From Hevea brasiliensis (Eukaryota; Streptophyta; Magnoliopsida; Malpighiales; Euphorbiaceae): a DNA stretch of 64,000 nt. Below are positions 22,491 through 35,062 of the stretch, piece after piece. Position 1 is the stretch's first letter. Every line of letters starts with the position of its first letter. Location: positions 104,070,480 through 104,134,479 of the forward strand of contig NC_079499.1 in the NCBI RefSeq assembly GCF_030052815.1, read 5' to 3'. Below the pieces are notes generated by a model. That model had not been told where the DNA came from, ran no database searches, and saw nothing but the letters and a program-made list of their open reading frames with translations. A program made the translations under genes and the position numbers.

Positions 22491-25037
22491 ATGGCACCGG
22501 CGAAGAAGGGGAAAGCCAAGGCCAACTCGCCCGATTCAAATCAATTAAAGCCGTCGGCTCCAAATACCGGAAACAATTTCCCGTCTTGTATTCGATTCAT
22601 GCCTCCGTCCTCCGTCGCCATCACCATCCACGCTAAGCCTGGGGCCAAATCCTCCTCCATCACAGGTCTGTATGCTTATGTTTGGGTGTGTGTGTGTATG
22701 TATTTGTGAAAATTCATTCTAATTGTGATCTTGTGAATACAGATTTCAGTGATGAAGCGTTAGGGGTGCAAATAGATGCCCCTGCCAAGGACGGTGAAGC
22801 TAACGCCGCTCTCCTTGATTATATTAGTTCTGTGAGTATTTTTCTTTTATTTTTATATTTAATATAAATATTTATGATGAAATTACTCAAAATTTAAATA
22901 ATATGCATATGTGCAACTCATGAATAAACCAAGCTTTTTATTTTATTTATTATTTTTTTTTTTTTTTTTGCCTGTGAAAGAGTTTGTCCTGTGTTAGGTG
23001 TATGATGTGAGTATTTGTTTATTTTCGTGGAAGATATTTGTAATTTCATTAACTTGGTGCTATTTTCCTGTTCTAGTCTTAGTGTCTGCTATGCCTGAAT
23101 TGCATGTTTGGTAGGAGTATGTTCAATCAAGCTCTTTTGAATTAATCATGAAAAAAATAAATAATAATAACTGGGGATTGTCCTTGGTTTCCTTTGTTTG
23201 AAAGTTTTTATGTATTTACGTGCTATTTCGCATTATTAAAAATGCATTGGCTTTGTAAAGAGCTATTCCTTCTGAAAAATACATGTAGATGCCAATTTGT
23301 GCAAATTTATCTCTTTATTTTTTGTTGCAATGTACTTTCTGTGGAGATTTGAACATGCTTCATATTATTAAGTAGAAATATTCGGGGCAAAAATTCCTTG
23401 TTTTCTGTTTAAAGTAAAGATATGAGTAATAGAGCCTTTAAAGTTTATATTCTTTTAGTGCCTTATGAATTGTAAGGTTTTTCCTGTGATAAATTCTCTT
23501 ACCTTCTGAATGGGTGTTTTTACCTCTTCAAGATAGTGTTGAAAAGCTTATCAGGAAAAAAAAAAATGGTAGTGTTGAAAAACACTTTGCTAGCTTATCA
23601 TCCTTAACATTTTCCAAATGTTTTTTTTTTTCCACTTCTTTTAGTGATTATTATGACACTTAAGGGAAAGGAATTCTTTTGTTTAAGCTCAAGCCAACCT
23701 CATTTTGCCTATGAAGTTGGTTTCCTATAATTTGTCCTTCATGGATATGTGAAACTTAGGGATTTATACTTGTTTGAAAGCTCATAGTCTAGCAACCATT
23801 TTGTCTATATATTGATTAAATTTTCCATTTAAAGTTTATCAAAGTTATTAAAGGCATACTAAGGTGCAAAGGGGTCCGGTAGCCTAGGTACAACTATGGA
23901 AGGTGCTAAGTGTTGCCATGTTTAGCCACTTGCCTAAGTGACTTCAGGCAAAACAAAAAGGGATAAATATTTATAACAAGAAAATATGTTGCATATAATT
24001 AACAAAATTGACCAAAGTTAACAATATTCAAAGGATCAAGCCAAAGTTAACCATCTAATGATTAGGACAATACACTGAAATGGAAATCGCTCTATAGAAC
24101 CTCTTTTTTTCAATACCATCTAATGATTAGGTCAATACACTGAAATGTAAATCGCTCTATAAAACCTCTTTTTTCAATCACGCATTGTAAAATGAATATG
24201 GACTTCACCATTAATATTATTTTTTTCCCCTATAGATAGCAGTTAGCACTTTGAGAACTTGTTAGAAAGTAAAACAAACCCAAACAACACATTTGATAAT
24301 TTTATTAGAAAAAAAAATTAAAAAAAAAACACCAAAACCCCAAGAAACAGAAGCCGAGCTACCAAGAGAAGACAGGAGAGAGAACAATGGGACTGAAAAC
24401 AAGGGATGATGAGATGGATTTAAGGTGTGTTGATGCTAAAAGCAGGTGCTTCAGAAGCCGGTGGTTTCTAATGGAGTCCAACAATAATCCAGCAATTTTC
24501 AGTGCCAGAGTCAGTGTTCTAGCAACTTTACAAGTCGTTGACACTGGATTCTGGTAGATTGGCCGGATCCAAGTCTTGTAGTAGTGTCTTTTTCTGATAA
24601 AGGTCCTCACAGAAGATGGAAATTAGGAAGCCATGCCTTTCTAGGGCCTTTTGCCTGGAAGAAGGTGGACCTTCTAATGCCTTTTGCCTGGAAGAAGGCA
24701 CATCTGTTAGACATAGCTCGCCTTTTGCTTGTACAGTCACTAGTCAGCACCTTGTACACCTTGCCCCTTTAGCTCACCTTTAACAAGTATAGAATCTATC
24801 ATATGAAAATTGTTTTAAAGTAGCCATTGCATTTGTACCATGATAATAGTAGGCTGCATTTAATGGTTTATTTTCTTAGACTATTTCACTTTTCTTGATC
24901 AACAGGTATTAGGTGTGAAAAGAAGACAGCTATCCATAGGTGCAGGTTCTAAATCAAGAGACAAAGTGGTGATTGTGGAGGAGGTAACTTTGCAAGGTGT
25001 TTTTGATGCTTTGGACAAAGTGTCAAAGTGCTATTGA
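22491..25037 (+). CDS. DUF167/UPF0235 (YggU-family) protein, three exons
   Basis: Exons 22491-22665, 22743-22831 and 24906-25037 join in frame to a 131-residue protein; both introns (22666-22742 and 22832-24905) are GT...AG. The ATG is [13 protein letters not shown]. After a basic, low-complexity N-terminus, the DUF167 domain begins with [16 protein letters not shown], then [19 protein letters not shown] and, in exon 3, [20 protein letters not shown]. These are the conserved YggU/UPF0235 motifs (KPGAK, APA.DG.AN, G..SR.K). The family is found in bacteria and eukaryotes; its biochemical role is not established. No lesion is visible. It is the only non-kinase host gene here that looks functional. 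Confidence 0.9.
23848..24786. mobile_element. Possible hAT-like non-autonomous element in DUF167 intron 2
   Basis: The ends are weakly inverted: TAAAGGCATACTAAGGTGCA near 23850 against TTAAAGGTGAGCTAAAGGGG read on the minus strand from about 24786. GCCTAGG/GCCTAAG phrases near one end are common in plant hAT-type elements. Target duplications are not clear, so the call is tentative. Confidence 0.3.
24050..24180. repeat. Tandem duplication of about 64 bp in DUF167 intron 2
   Basis: CATCTAATGATTAGG, then CAATACACTGAAATG and AATCGCTCTATA, occurs twice in a row with a few substitutions. A shorter direct repeat, CTTTTGCCTGGAAGAAGG, follows at about 24650 and 24680. Confidence 0.85.
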
Positions 25038-28000
25038 TGGATAGAAGTACATGAGAGATTCAAATACCATCAATCAACTGGAGATCTGGCTTTGTCGATC
25101 TCCTGATACTTGATGCGGCAAAGCTGGCTGGAGGTTGTTTTATTAGCCCTTGCTAATTATTGATATGCTTCAAACTTTTTGGTATTGTTCCCTGTTTTTC
25201 TTGGAATTGGCTACTTTATTGTTCAGTTGCAATTACGGAATCTACTAGTAGCTTGCTTTGTGAATGTATTTATTAAATGAATGGTGTTTTTGTGCAAACT
25301 CTCTCTGTTTTTTTTTTTTTTTTTTTTTTTGGTACTTCAGAAATTCTTATAGGTAATGGGGCTATGATCATAATTACTGGTCGATCCTTGTATTTTTACA
25401 ATTACATTAAAATATCCTTGACCTTTCTCTCCGTTAACTAATGAGTCCTTTCATTCATTTTTTATTGTGTTTTCCGTCTAGATTAAAAGACCAACACAGA
25501 GTGATAGACTAATCAATAGAAATAGAAAGAAATGGCATTGCTGTTTATACTTCCACTTCATTATAAGGATTTACTAACTAGAATCTCACCATAAATCTAA
25601 CATTATATATAAATTTAGCATATTATAATAGTGAAAATAGATGTAGATTAAAAATCAAATGGAACAAACATTAATTCTCTATAAAAGTTAGTCTCTAATT
25701 AAATAACACAAAATTTACACTAAAATGTAAAACCACGTAAAATATATTCTTATTGCAACGAATGTAAAACTAATCAAATTGAGATAAATAACCACAAATT
25801 TTAATGAATATTAAAATAATTAATTTATCCTATATGTCCGATTGAATATTTCTCCCCAGCATGACAAGTATCTGCCAAATAGAATTATATTCAGAACTTA
25901 AATTAGAAAAAAAAAAAAGGGCTTAAGTGAAAAAAAAATTAGGTAAAATAATGAGAAGGATCCCTAACTTCCTCACAGCTATAACTTTTATTTGAGATCG
26001 ATGGCGGCAATTATAGTTATTAGATGAAAGAGATCAATGTGAGAAGGAACAAAACTTAATACAGTTGATTCATTCAAACTGCTACTCTAATGAATGTGTG
26101 ACCACTGCTACTCAATTCACTTAAAAGAAAAAAAAAGAAAAATTCCAGTGACAGATTTGAACTCCGCCCGTACATATTGTTAGCGATGGATCCATCGCCG
26201 ATGCATAATTAATTCATTGCTTAGTAAAGCGAAGCAGAAAAAGAATTTGAAGAAGAAAGAAGACGAGCCGACTGTACTGGTGTATTGCTAATGGACTGAG
26301 AGGAGAGTTCATTGAAAACTTCTTTTTTTTTTGCAAAACCCTGTAAAAATAACTTAGGGTTTTAGGGACGGCCTATAATATGTCGCTGAAAGTTATTTGT
26401 AATAGTTACGAATTAGTGACGGATTAAAGTTGTTACGTGAGAATTCAGCTCTAATCTATATTATTAGCAATGGAGTTAGCTACGAATCCATCGATCTGTT
26501 GCTGAAAGTCTTTTTTTTTTTTTTCAGTGATTCTTCACAGCAAGACATTTTTAGTGGTTTGATCAATTATTGTAGACAATCCATACTGTAGTTGCTTCTC
26601 TGCATAAAGCACAAATCTCTCTCTTCTTTCATTTTGCTTGCTCTTTCCTGTGTTTCTTGGTACGTATTTCAGTTTCGATTTTTGCATCATATATTTCATA
26701 TCAGATCAAGTAACCTGTAGTATAATTCCACTAGTAATTTATCTTAAGAATTTGATATGGAAATGCTTTATGGGGGAATAGATAACAAGACTGCAAGAAA
26801 TATGGTCTTTTCCTTGAATGAGAACACTCAACTTCTTAGAATATTGTTGAAGGTCAAACGGCAAAAGATTACTAAAACAATAGGAAACAATAATCAAAAG
26901 CTTAGGAAAAACTGTTCCAAATACTGCTTCTTTTTTATCTGTCAAGGCTTTGTGACGAATTCCATTTACTGTTGAGGATACATTGACACCATTCTTAGAC
27001 ATCTATTGAAGTCAAATTCCTCAACCATATAAGATTGCAATAAGAGTAATCTTTTTGAGTCGGTGCCTACTTTATTATTGAGGCAGGGCATTGTTGTAGT
27101 TTGAGTACCAGGAATGCTGGCTACAAAAAGGTAATTCTAATATGATATAATGTTAGATTTTTCTCATGGTGAAACTACTACAAATCTAGGCCTCAACAGA
27201 ATGAATGCCTTATATGCTATTAAAATTTTGAAATAGAGAATTATTAACAAGCACATAGTGATGTGTATAAATCCTGTAACCTAAATTTTGGAAAAATTTA
27301 AAATCATGTACAACAAAAATGTTGTTAAAGCCTAAATTTGTTGTAGTGGACTGCAACAGGCTCTGTGGACGTAGGCACATTCCTGAACCACGTAAACCTC
27401 TGTACTCTTTGTTTGGTGTTCTTTTTCACTTATTCTATGAGTGTGTGCGTGATGTATTTTGACAGTAGGTTGGACTAGGAATAAGCTTGGAGATTCAAAG
27501 TATTCTTTGGTGCTAGGTTATGCATATATCCATTATTATCCGAGTGCAGACATGAGACTGTTGGAATTGTAAAAGAGATTGGTTAGTTGATGTAAGGTTG
27601 GCGATAATGACGGGGAAGAAGATATAATTGTGCAAAGGAATAGTTTTCACTTTAAATGGGATGGCACAGTCACAGACATGGGGATATTCTACCTACATTG
27701 TTGTCCATAAAAGGCAAGTTCTTTGCAGTCAATATCTTGCTTTCTTCTTATATCCTTTAGTTTCCTTTCCTTTTGTGAAAATATTTTGTTGCCATGATAA
27801 AAATGAATGAATGAGCATTAGAATGATTTTACCCAATTGGATTAAACCATTAGATTTGTATTATGGAATTTCCTATGGGCATCTGCTTTAATGTAAATCA
27901 GGGAATTAAGGAAGGGATTAGGCTGTAGTCACAGAATCAGAGTCATATATTTGGGAAGGCTTTTGGACTCCAGATAACAGTTTTCAGCGCAGGCATATCC

Positions 28001-29002
28001 AAGAAATAAAAAGATTTGAGTGTGCTTGCTGCTGACAACCTTGTTGTCTCTTTTGACCAATAGCAGATGAAGGTAAAATCACACAAAGCTACCAAAGAGC
28101 GGATTTTTTTTTTTCTTGCTTCATTGGTGATTGGGCTGCAATTGGGGTTTTAACTTGAGGTTTCAGAGCCCGGAAGACGACTCCTTACCATGATTGAGCC
28201 AAGCTTATTGGTTCCTTATCAATTTGCAGGCTCTAAGTCTCTCGACTTTATAATGGACACACCATCTGGTGATCATTTGATCCATACATGTCACTATTGA
28301 AGATTGCTGGTGTTTTTATCCTTGTGGCTTTTCCCAGTGAAGTTAAAATCATTCCTGGGAAACCTTGATCCATGTAGTTTACTCTTGCAATTTTCAAACA
28401 TGATAGTTATTCATACCCCTTGTTAGAACGTAGAATTTTACAAGAATTCAATTCAATTGATTTTTTTAATCAATTCTTAGTTTGGAATGAAAGAATTCAA
28501 TTCTTTTTAACTTCAAAGACCTTTTATTTTAAAAGACATAAAAATCATGCATGATTTTGCGAGAATTCATTGGATTTTTCCTTACAAATGATTTATTCTA
28601 AAGGATGCCATATAGATAGAGTTCTTTCTATTCTGCTCTTTAGATAAGGTTTTAGCTCTTTTGGTTGAAACGCTTGCGTTTACTTATGGCAGGCATGAAA
28701 ACCATGTCCGGCAGCATAACAAGAGCAAGCAAAATTGCATACATATATCCATAATCCTTAGGGGAGCTTGAATTATAAAATGTGAAAGTTTACATTTGGT
28801 GATTAATGATAGGATTCAAACTGTAACCATTAACATGAGGAGTGACAAGTTCAAAAAGCGTAAGTGAAATTTCCATCCTTGTTCATTACAACTTTTTGTA
28901 CTAGATAGACTCTGATAATTATAAATTTCAAGCAAGTAACGAACTGTAACTTCAACTTACTAACTGAGGACTAAAGAAAAGCAGAGACCAAAAACACAAA
29001 TC
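25038..29002. other. Intergenic, 4 kb, no recognisable gene
   Basis: Contains the DUF167 3' flank, a long T-run (about 25311-25330) and AT-rich repeats. At 26170-26510, GCGATGGATCCATCGCC and TTAGCAATGGAGTTAGCTACG resemble the sub-terminal motifs of CACTA-type DNA transposons, but no clear ends were found. 26600-28440 has more balanced composition, yet its short open frames match nothing I know. 28440-28620 is rich in AGAATTCAATT and its complement. Confidence 0.4.
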
Positions 29003-30904
29003 TTAAATGCAAGTAAGAAAAGAAGTAGGACTTGGTGGTACTGGGATGTCAACTGTCCCTTCCAACATCAAAAGAACCTTCTTCATGGAAGGGCGGATGG
29101 ACGGTTCATCCAGAGTGCACCAAAGGCCCACTTTGATCATTCTATCCATTAGTCTCTTGTCCACTTCCTCATCACCAACCAATTTATCCATTTCACCAGC
29201 CTCAAAACAATGGTAAACCCAATCCACAAGTATGGATTCAATCTCTGGAAGATTTTGATCCACATTCCTTCTACAACATGCGATCTCCAATAACACAATT
29301 CCGAAACTATAAACATCAGCTTTAACTGTAACAGGAAGCTTACGATGCCATTCTGGTGCAACATATCCTCTTGTTCCTCTAATTCCTGTGAAAGTTTTCG
29401 TTTGGTCCGGCTTCAGCAGCTTTGCCAATCCAAAATCAGAAATTTTTGGAGACCTGTATTCATCTATCAGTATGTTCTGTGGTTTTATATCACAATGGAT
29501 GATCTGTGTCTCGCACTCTTCATGTAGATAGAGGATACCCCTTGCTATATTGCGAGCAATCTCCACTCTTTCTGTAAAACAAGGTCTTTTTTCAGGAGAG
29601 AAGAGCAAGTCAGCAAGGGAACCATTGCTCATGTACTCATATACCAAGAGCCTATTAGGTCCTTCATTGCAATAACCGAGTAGGCGTACTAGATTCTTGT
29701 GATGTGTTTTTCCAATAACCTTCACTTCAGTTTGGAATTCTTTTTCCCCTTGAGATACAACTCCTTCTAGTCTCTTGACAGCTGCAACTTTCTGGGTACT
29801 CGATACTAGCCCTTTATAAACTGTCCCAAATGAACCTCTGCCGATTTCTTCCCTGAAACCATCTGTTATCTCTTCTAGTTCTGCAAAAGTGAAAGATCGG
29901 GGAGCAACTTCCTCACATAATACAATATTCTCATTTGCATTTATCCTTTTGTATGGCTGTGCACGAGATTTATATAACAGAAAGCCAGATATTGCCAACA
30001 TAACAAGCCCAAGGGCAACAATTGAAACACTGGCAATTAGGATGCCCCTTCCAAGCTGATCACTCTTTTTCTTTCCAGGCTCAACTCTATCTGTGGTGGT
30101 GGATATAGATTTGCCCACCTTGATCAAAGCTGAATTTGAGTCACCCATATCTCTTTTCCCATATCTCAAAGGAAGCCTCTGCTTTTTGCACTGCCTATCT
30201 TTAAAAAATGCAGCAACACAGTCACAGTCCTCCAAGCAGGCTCTCTCACAATCTTCTTTGATAGATAATGAGAGAACGGAATATGGATTGTCTTCCCATA
30301 CAGTATTGGTGAGTTCTTGAATTCTGATGTCTCCATTATCATCTTTGCAACTTTCAGGAAAGAAATTCCTCTCACATCCAGCAGTCCAATTATTCTGAAC
30401 AACTTGTGTAAATTGTGGAAGACAAAGACATCGAGGTTCCAGATCATTTAAAACACAATAGCTATTAAAACCACAGAGTCCCTTGGGATCGCACTTATTA
30501 TTTGTGGATGACCACAAAACTGACCAGTTTCCATTCTGTGTCAGATTGTACGAGTACAATCTGAATATCCCATCAAAATCAATTCTCACAATGTAAATTG
30601 TTTTTTGTGTGGGATACCTTCCGTCTGTTAGATTCTTAATTATATTGAAACCAGTGAAATTGAGCAGGTAGAGATGGCCATCGTCATCAAGATTTAGTGT
30701 CACGTTATTCCCTTGCCCATCTGTACCGGTTGCCCAATAAGCATCTTTAGTAGTCACAGTAGTTGTCACCGCATACTGGACAAGGTTTCCATCTGCTTGC
30801 ATAACAAGGCGGAAAATTCCTGTTGAGTGATCAGTTTGCGAAACAGCGGAAAACAGCCGTGAATTAGCTTCAAGGCGTTGAGTAGACAAAAGGGTATCAG
30901 TTGG
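29003..30904 (-). pseudogene. Receptor kinase C, 3' part (rest of B-lectin to kinase)
   Basis: This is the downstream piece of a G-type lectin S-receptor-like kinase cut by the Gypsy element at 30905. It is open without a stop from the insertion to the TAA at 29003. It holds the end of the lectin domain (DTLLSTQRLEANS; QADGNLVQY), the cysteine region (CDPKGLCGFNSYC; CERACLEDCDC), a membrane helix (about 29990-30055) and a complete kinase: GRGSFGTVYKG, AAVKRLE, HCDIKPQN, DFGLAK, APEW. The HCD form makes it a non-RD kinase. Its partner is 41084-41517. It could be transcribed only as a truncated product. Confidence 0.93.
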
Positions 30905-33485
30905 TGTAACACCCCAAAATTTTATTAATTATGGGTATTTTTGATATTTAAATTTTATTTAAATTTTAGGAATTTTTTTGAGATTTTTCGGATTTTAAAA
31001 ATCGGGTTCGATTTTCCGAAAATATAAACTTTGATGATTTTTAAAAATTAATTTAAAGACCACGTGGCAAAACTAAAAATATATTTGGAGTCTACGTATT
31101 TTTCTGAGTTTTCGGGAATTTTTTCGGAATTTTTGGACCTCGTTTTCGGTCCCGAGGCAGAGTAAAAATTCAAAATTTTGTATTTCGAATCGAACCGGCC
31201 GAATCGAACCGGACCGGATCGGACCGGTCGAATCGGACCGGTCTCTTCTCTTTTTCTTTCTCTTCCTCCCGCGCGCGACGCCCTCCCCTTCTCTCTCTCT
31301 TTTCTCTCTCCTCCCCTCCCCTGCCGCCGGCCAGCTGCCTCCCCTGCGTCCTCCCCTCGCCGCCTCCTCGGCCGTCGGCCGGTAACGCGAGCAATGGAAA
31401 GCGCGCGATTCTCCCCCTGCCGCGCCAGCCCGACTTCCTCGGCCAAATCCGGCCGATCCGGTCACCGATTGGACCGGGTCTTGTGTCCAAAACCATCTAC
31501 TCGAGAGCTTTCCATAGACACCAGAACGCCGAAATCCATCGAGCGGATTGTCCGATTTTAGCTCGGGAAGATTTTAGCCCATTTCGACTTTTGGGCTAGA
31601 TTTCTCAAACCGTGAATCACGAGAAAACCGAGGCTACCAGACGCTCCACTCGGCGAGAGCTTCGGGATATTAATTTCAAAATTTTCCGACAACGTTTTTG
31701 GTGGGTCCCACGGAACTTCGCGATGTTTTTCCGAGCATTAAATGAGCTTAGAAAATTCTGAAAAATTTATGTACTAACCCCGTGTTATGGGCTTCGTGTA
31801 GGTATTCTCAATTCGCGGAAATTCGGCGATTGGCCAAGTGCAAATTTCGGACTGCATGGACCCGTTCACGGAAAAGTCTCGAATTGGGCGAGATTTTGCC
31901 TACCCCCATTGTCGACGCGTCGGCGCGTCCCGAGGTCGGAATCGGCAAAGGTAAACCCGAACCTTGTTTTTCGTAATTTTCTAGTGCTTAAATAGGATTA
32001 AAAATCCGTAAAATATTCGTGGTAGCTTATAAAATTACGATTCTTTTTGCAATAGCTTAGTAATATTGCTAAGGACCGCGGGGCAAAGTTTTATAATTTT
32101 TAGAGCTTGTTTGGGCAGTTTTTGCAAAAATGATCAATAATAAGGACTAAATTGAAATTTTGCGTATTGTGATGGATAATTGATTTGATGGGCCCAGGAG
32201 GGGCTGTGTGATATGATTGAACTGTTGATATATGGATTGTGAATATAGAAGTGCGTTTTTAGCCCTTTTGCAGGTTGGGTAGGTCCTAGGTATAGGGGAG
32301 ACTCTGCCGGATTTTCTACGACTTAGGGCGTAATTGGTCTTTTCTTTGTTTGTATTGAGTCAGTTGTATTAATTAGATGTAATGTAATTGTCGGTGAGCC
32401 GGACAGCCTTCTTCCTCCGCCCACGGTAATTTGTCGTCAAGTCTGTGAGTAAAATATTAATTTTAATTGTAATTTCGATATTATTATATGTTCAGCATGC
32501 CCATGCATCACTTATATGCATATATTTATGTAGTTAAACTCTAGGCACGATTTATGTTGCATTCATAACTGTTAATGTGCCATGAGTGTTGTTGTGGTAA
32601 TTTGGAGCAGCGGTGTGCGTGCGATGGCGTGCGTGTGATGTGGTGTGGACTATGGATAGGACGGGGTAGTCACGGCTTGAGTTCTTCGCTGGGACCCGTT
32701 CCTTCGAGGGGTAGTCACGGCTTGAGTTCTTCGCTGGGACCCTCGATTTGGTTTATTAAGCGAAAGTCCGGCTTGAGTTCTTCGCTGGCACCAGGTTGGA
32801 TTTAAGAGAGGCATGCAGGATCGGCTCCCAATATATTATGATTGATGCTACGAAGTGCGTGAGTGCTCCAAATTACCTTTTTGATGCTATGATGTGAATA
32901 TGATGTTGATGTTGCATTTCACTCTACAGTTGCATTAGTTTCAGATAGTTATAGAGATTATAGTTAAGATTGATATTTTACTCTCTGAGTCTAACGCTCA
33001 CTCTGTTCAAAAATTTTACAGCCACGGGAGGATATTTTATTCAGGTTAACTCGCTTTTATCCTTCGCAGTTGTTTATCCATGTTTGTGTATTTTTAATTA
33101 CTCCTAGAATTTCCGCATGTGTTAGCATTATTTATTTGAATTTGGTCTGTAATATTTTTATCATGTTGGACCTTTAAACTTAAATTTTTTAAGTCTGTTT
33201 GATGGATTGGATGAGGGAGCTGAGCTCCCATTTATTATTATGTTGATGAGTATGTGGAGGGTGAGTAGGCTCCCCAATGGATTGTTTATTGTGTTTCTGG
33301 TCGGGTGAGTCGAAAACTCCCCGTTGGAAAGTCCATTTATGGCGGACTCTGTCCGTTTGTTTTCTTGATATTGGGCCCAAATGGGCCTTAGAGTTGGGTT
33401 AATGAATAGTTAAGGCTTACTACGGGCCTCGGGGCTTTAGGTGGCCAGTCCTAGTCTTGTCCGGCCCATAGGTTGGGTCGTGACA
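30905..33485 (+). repeat. 5' LTR of the Tekay-like element
   Basis: A GC-rich, CT-rich segment (about 31190-31460) is open in several frames on both strands; those open frames are artefacts of composition. A tandem repeat with a 44-bp period containing GTAGTCACGGCTTGAGTTCT lies at 32664-32743, with a partial third copy at about 32769. Confidence 0.93.
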
Positions 33486-33489
33486 AATG

Positions 33490-33501
33490 TGGTATCAGAG
33501 C
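33490..33501 (+). promoter_or_regulatory. Primer-binding site of the Tekay-like element
   Basis: TGGTATCAGAGC lies four bases after the end of the 5' LTR and is complementary to initiator Met-tRNA. Confidence 0.9.
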
Positions 33502-33773
33502 TTAGGCTCCAGATTCTTAGGGACTGTTGTCTAAAGTGTCGGGAAGAGTCTACTAGGAGTCACATGCGGAAATATAGGGTCCACATTCGACTTGCATTGT
33601 CATCTTTGCTTCTAGTTTCGCTCCATATGTTATGTATAAATATGAGTCTATAGAGTGTGTAATGTGCGATTTTGAATTTTGTGGGCTAATCTTTCTGAAT
33701 TTCGTGAAAATGCGTAGAAGCGTAAGAGCTGCCATCGCACTGGAGCGGATGTGCTGACGAGGTGTCGGACAGG

Positions 33774-35062
33774 ATGGCGCCGCCCAGGAGGCGGGGTAGG
33801 AGGCCTAGAGTCTGCTCAAGTAGAAGCGACTACCACGCTCGAAACGATCTTTCATGGCACAGGTCCCATGGACCCCATGGCGCTACTCTAGCCGGTGCAG
33901 AGAACCATCGACATGATGGCGCGAGATATGGTCCACCCTTCACAAAGCAAAGATCGCGCACCAAGAGAGGAATCTTACAAGCAGTTATAAATTTCAAGAA
34001 GTTGGTGCCTGCTACCTATGAGGTGTCAGACGATGCATATCGGTGTTTGGATTCTCGCATGCGGCATGAGCAGTCTGATTGGTGATAGAAGATTGATAGA
34101 GTGTATGCAGCACGTCATGGGGCCTATGCCTAGACAATGGATGAATGACTACGTGTTACCCCGGATGGAGGGTTTGACATGGGCTCAGTTTGTGGAACTT
34201 TTTATTAATCGGTTTGTGCCAGAAAGCTTCAGAGATCAGAAGCAGTGGGCCTTTGAGGCCTTAAGACAGAATGGCAGGTCTGTAGATGAATATGCTACAG
34301 AATTTCTGGAATTGAGCAGATATGCCCCTGCAGCAGTAGCTACAGAAAAGATGAAGGTGAAAAGATTCCTAAAGGGGCTTGACAAGAGATATGCAAACCT
34401 GGCCATGATGTCTGATCAGTCTTTTGATGTGGTGGTTGATCGAGCTAGACAGATTGAGATCAGTTATCTTTGTGGATGACAAATGAAGAGCAAAGAAAAG
34501 CAGGCGAGAGGGTTCCTCGGTGTCCCTTCCATGGGTACTCGGATAGTGGTGGCCAGAGTAATTACAGAGGAAAGAGTAGGAACAAGAAAAGTGGTTTTAG
34601 ACACAAACCACGAGGATTGCACCAGTGCGGATCAGCGGTGGTCACGATTCAGTACAGCGATTACGGTGCGGCTCAGGATCCTCTTTGGCACCGTGTCCAC
34701 AGTGTGGAAGAGGACATTCAGGACCTTGTTTGATGGGGTCAGGAGTATGCTTCAGGTGTGGCCAACCGGGTCACTTTGCTAGAGACTGCCCCGTTTTCAG
34801 TGAGCCACAGATGGGGTCACAGGGTTCTGTTGCAAATGTTCCTCGACAATTGTATCCGGGTGCTTCCAACATGGCGGCGATCGATTCGGTGGCCAGGCCG
34901 AGGACAAGGGGCGTGGATTTGGAGTCAGATCATGAGGTAGAAGTCCGTCTCATGGTTCTGCCACTCAGGGTTTGGGTCAAGCTCGGGTTTTCACCGTGTC
35001 CCTCCTGGATGCTCAAGCTTCAAATGCGATTGTGGCGTGTATTCTTCCGTCCATTCTTATGA
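33774..35062 (+). pseudogene. Gypsy gag of the Tekay-like element, frameshifted
   Basis: Starts MAPPRRRGRRPRV. The Gag core is in 34018-34479 (WMNDYVLPRMEGLTWAQFVE; FRDQKQWAFEALRQNG; FLELSRYAPAAV). A CCHC zinc knuckle, CFRCGQPGHFARDC, lies at about 34748-34790. At least three frame changes occur (near 34080, 34475-34500 and 34740), so no continuous Gag can be made. A homologous Gag is in the older minus-strand element at 49570-50712. Confidence 0.88.

Noticed and set aside
26170..26530. Complete CACTA transposon
   Set aside because: Sub-terminal-like words are present but I could not find matching CACTA/TAGTG ends or a 3-bp target duplication.
27628..27810. Small coding gene in 25-29 kb
   Set aside because: Short open frames here have no motif, no good start context and no neighbouring exon signals that I could trust.
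29007..29527. Plus-strand open frames opposite the kinases (also at 46378, 46711, 61377 and 62430)
   Set aside because: They are complements of conserved kinase and PAN-region coding sequence and recur in each paralogue because the genes are similar.
31048..31561. Several long overlapping open frames on both strands, rich in Arg, Gly, Pro or Ser
   Set aside because: They lie in the GC/CT-rich block of the Tekay-like LTR and recur in the other LTR (38647-39079) in altered form. Low-complexity composition keeps frames open; no domain is seen.
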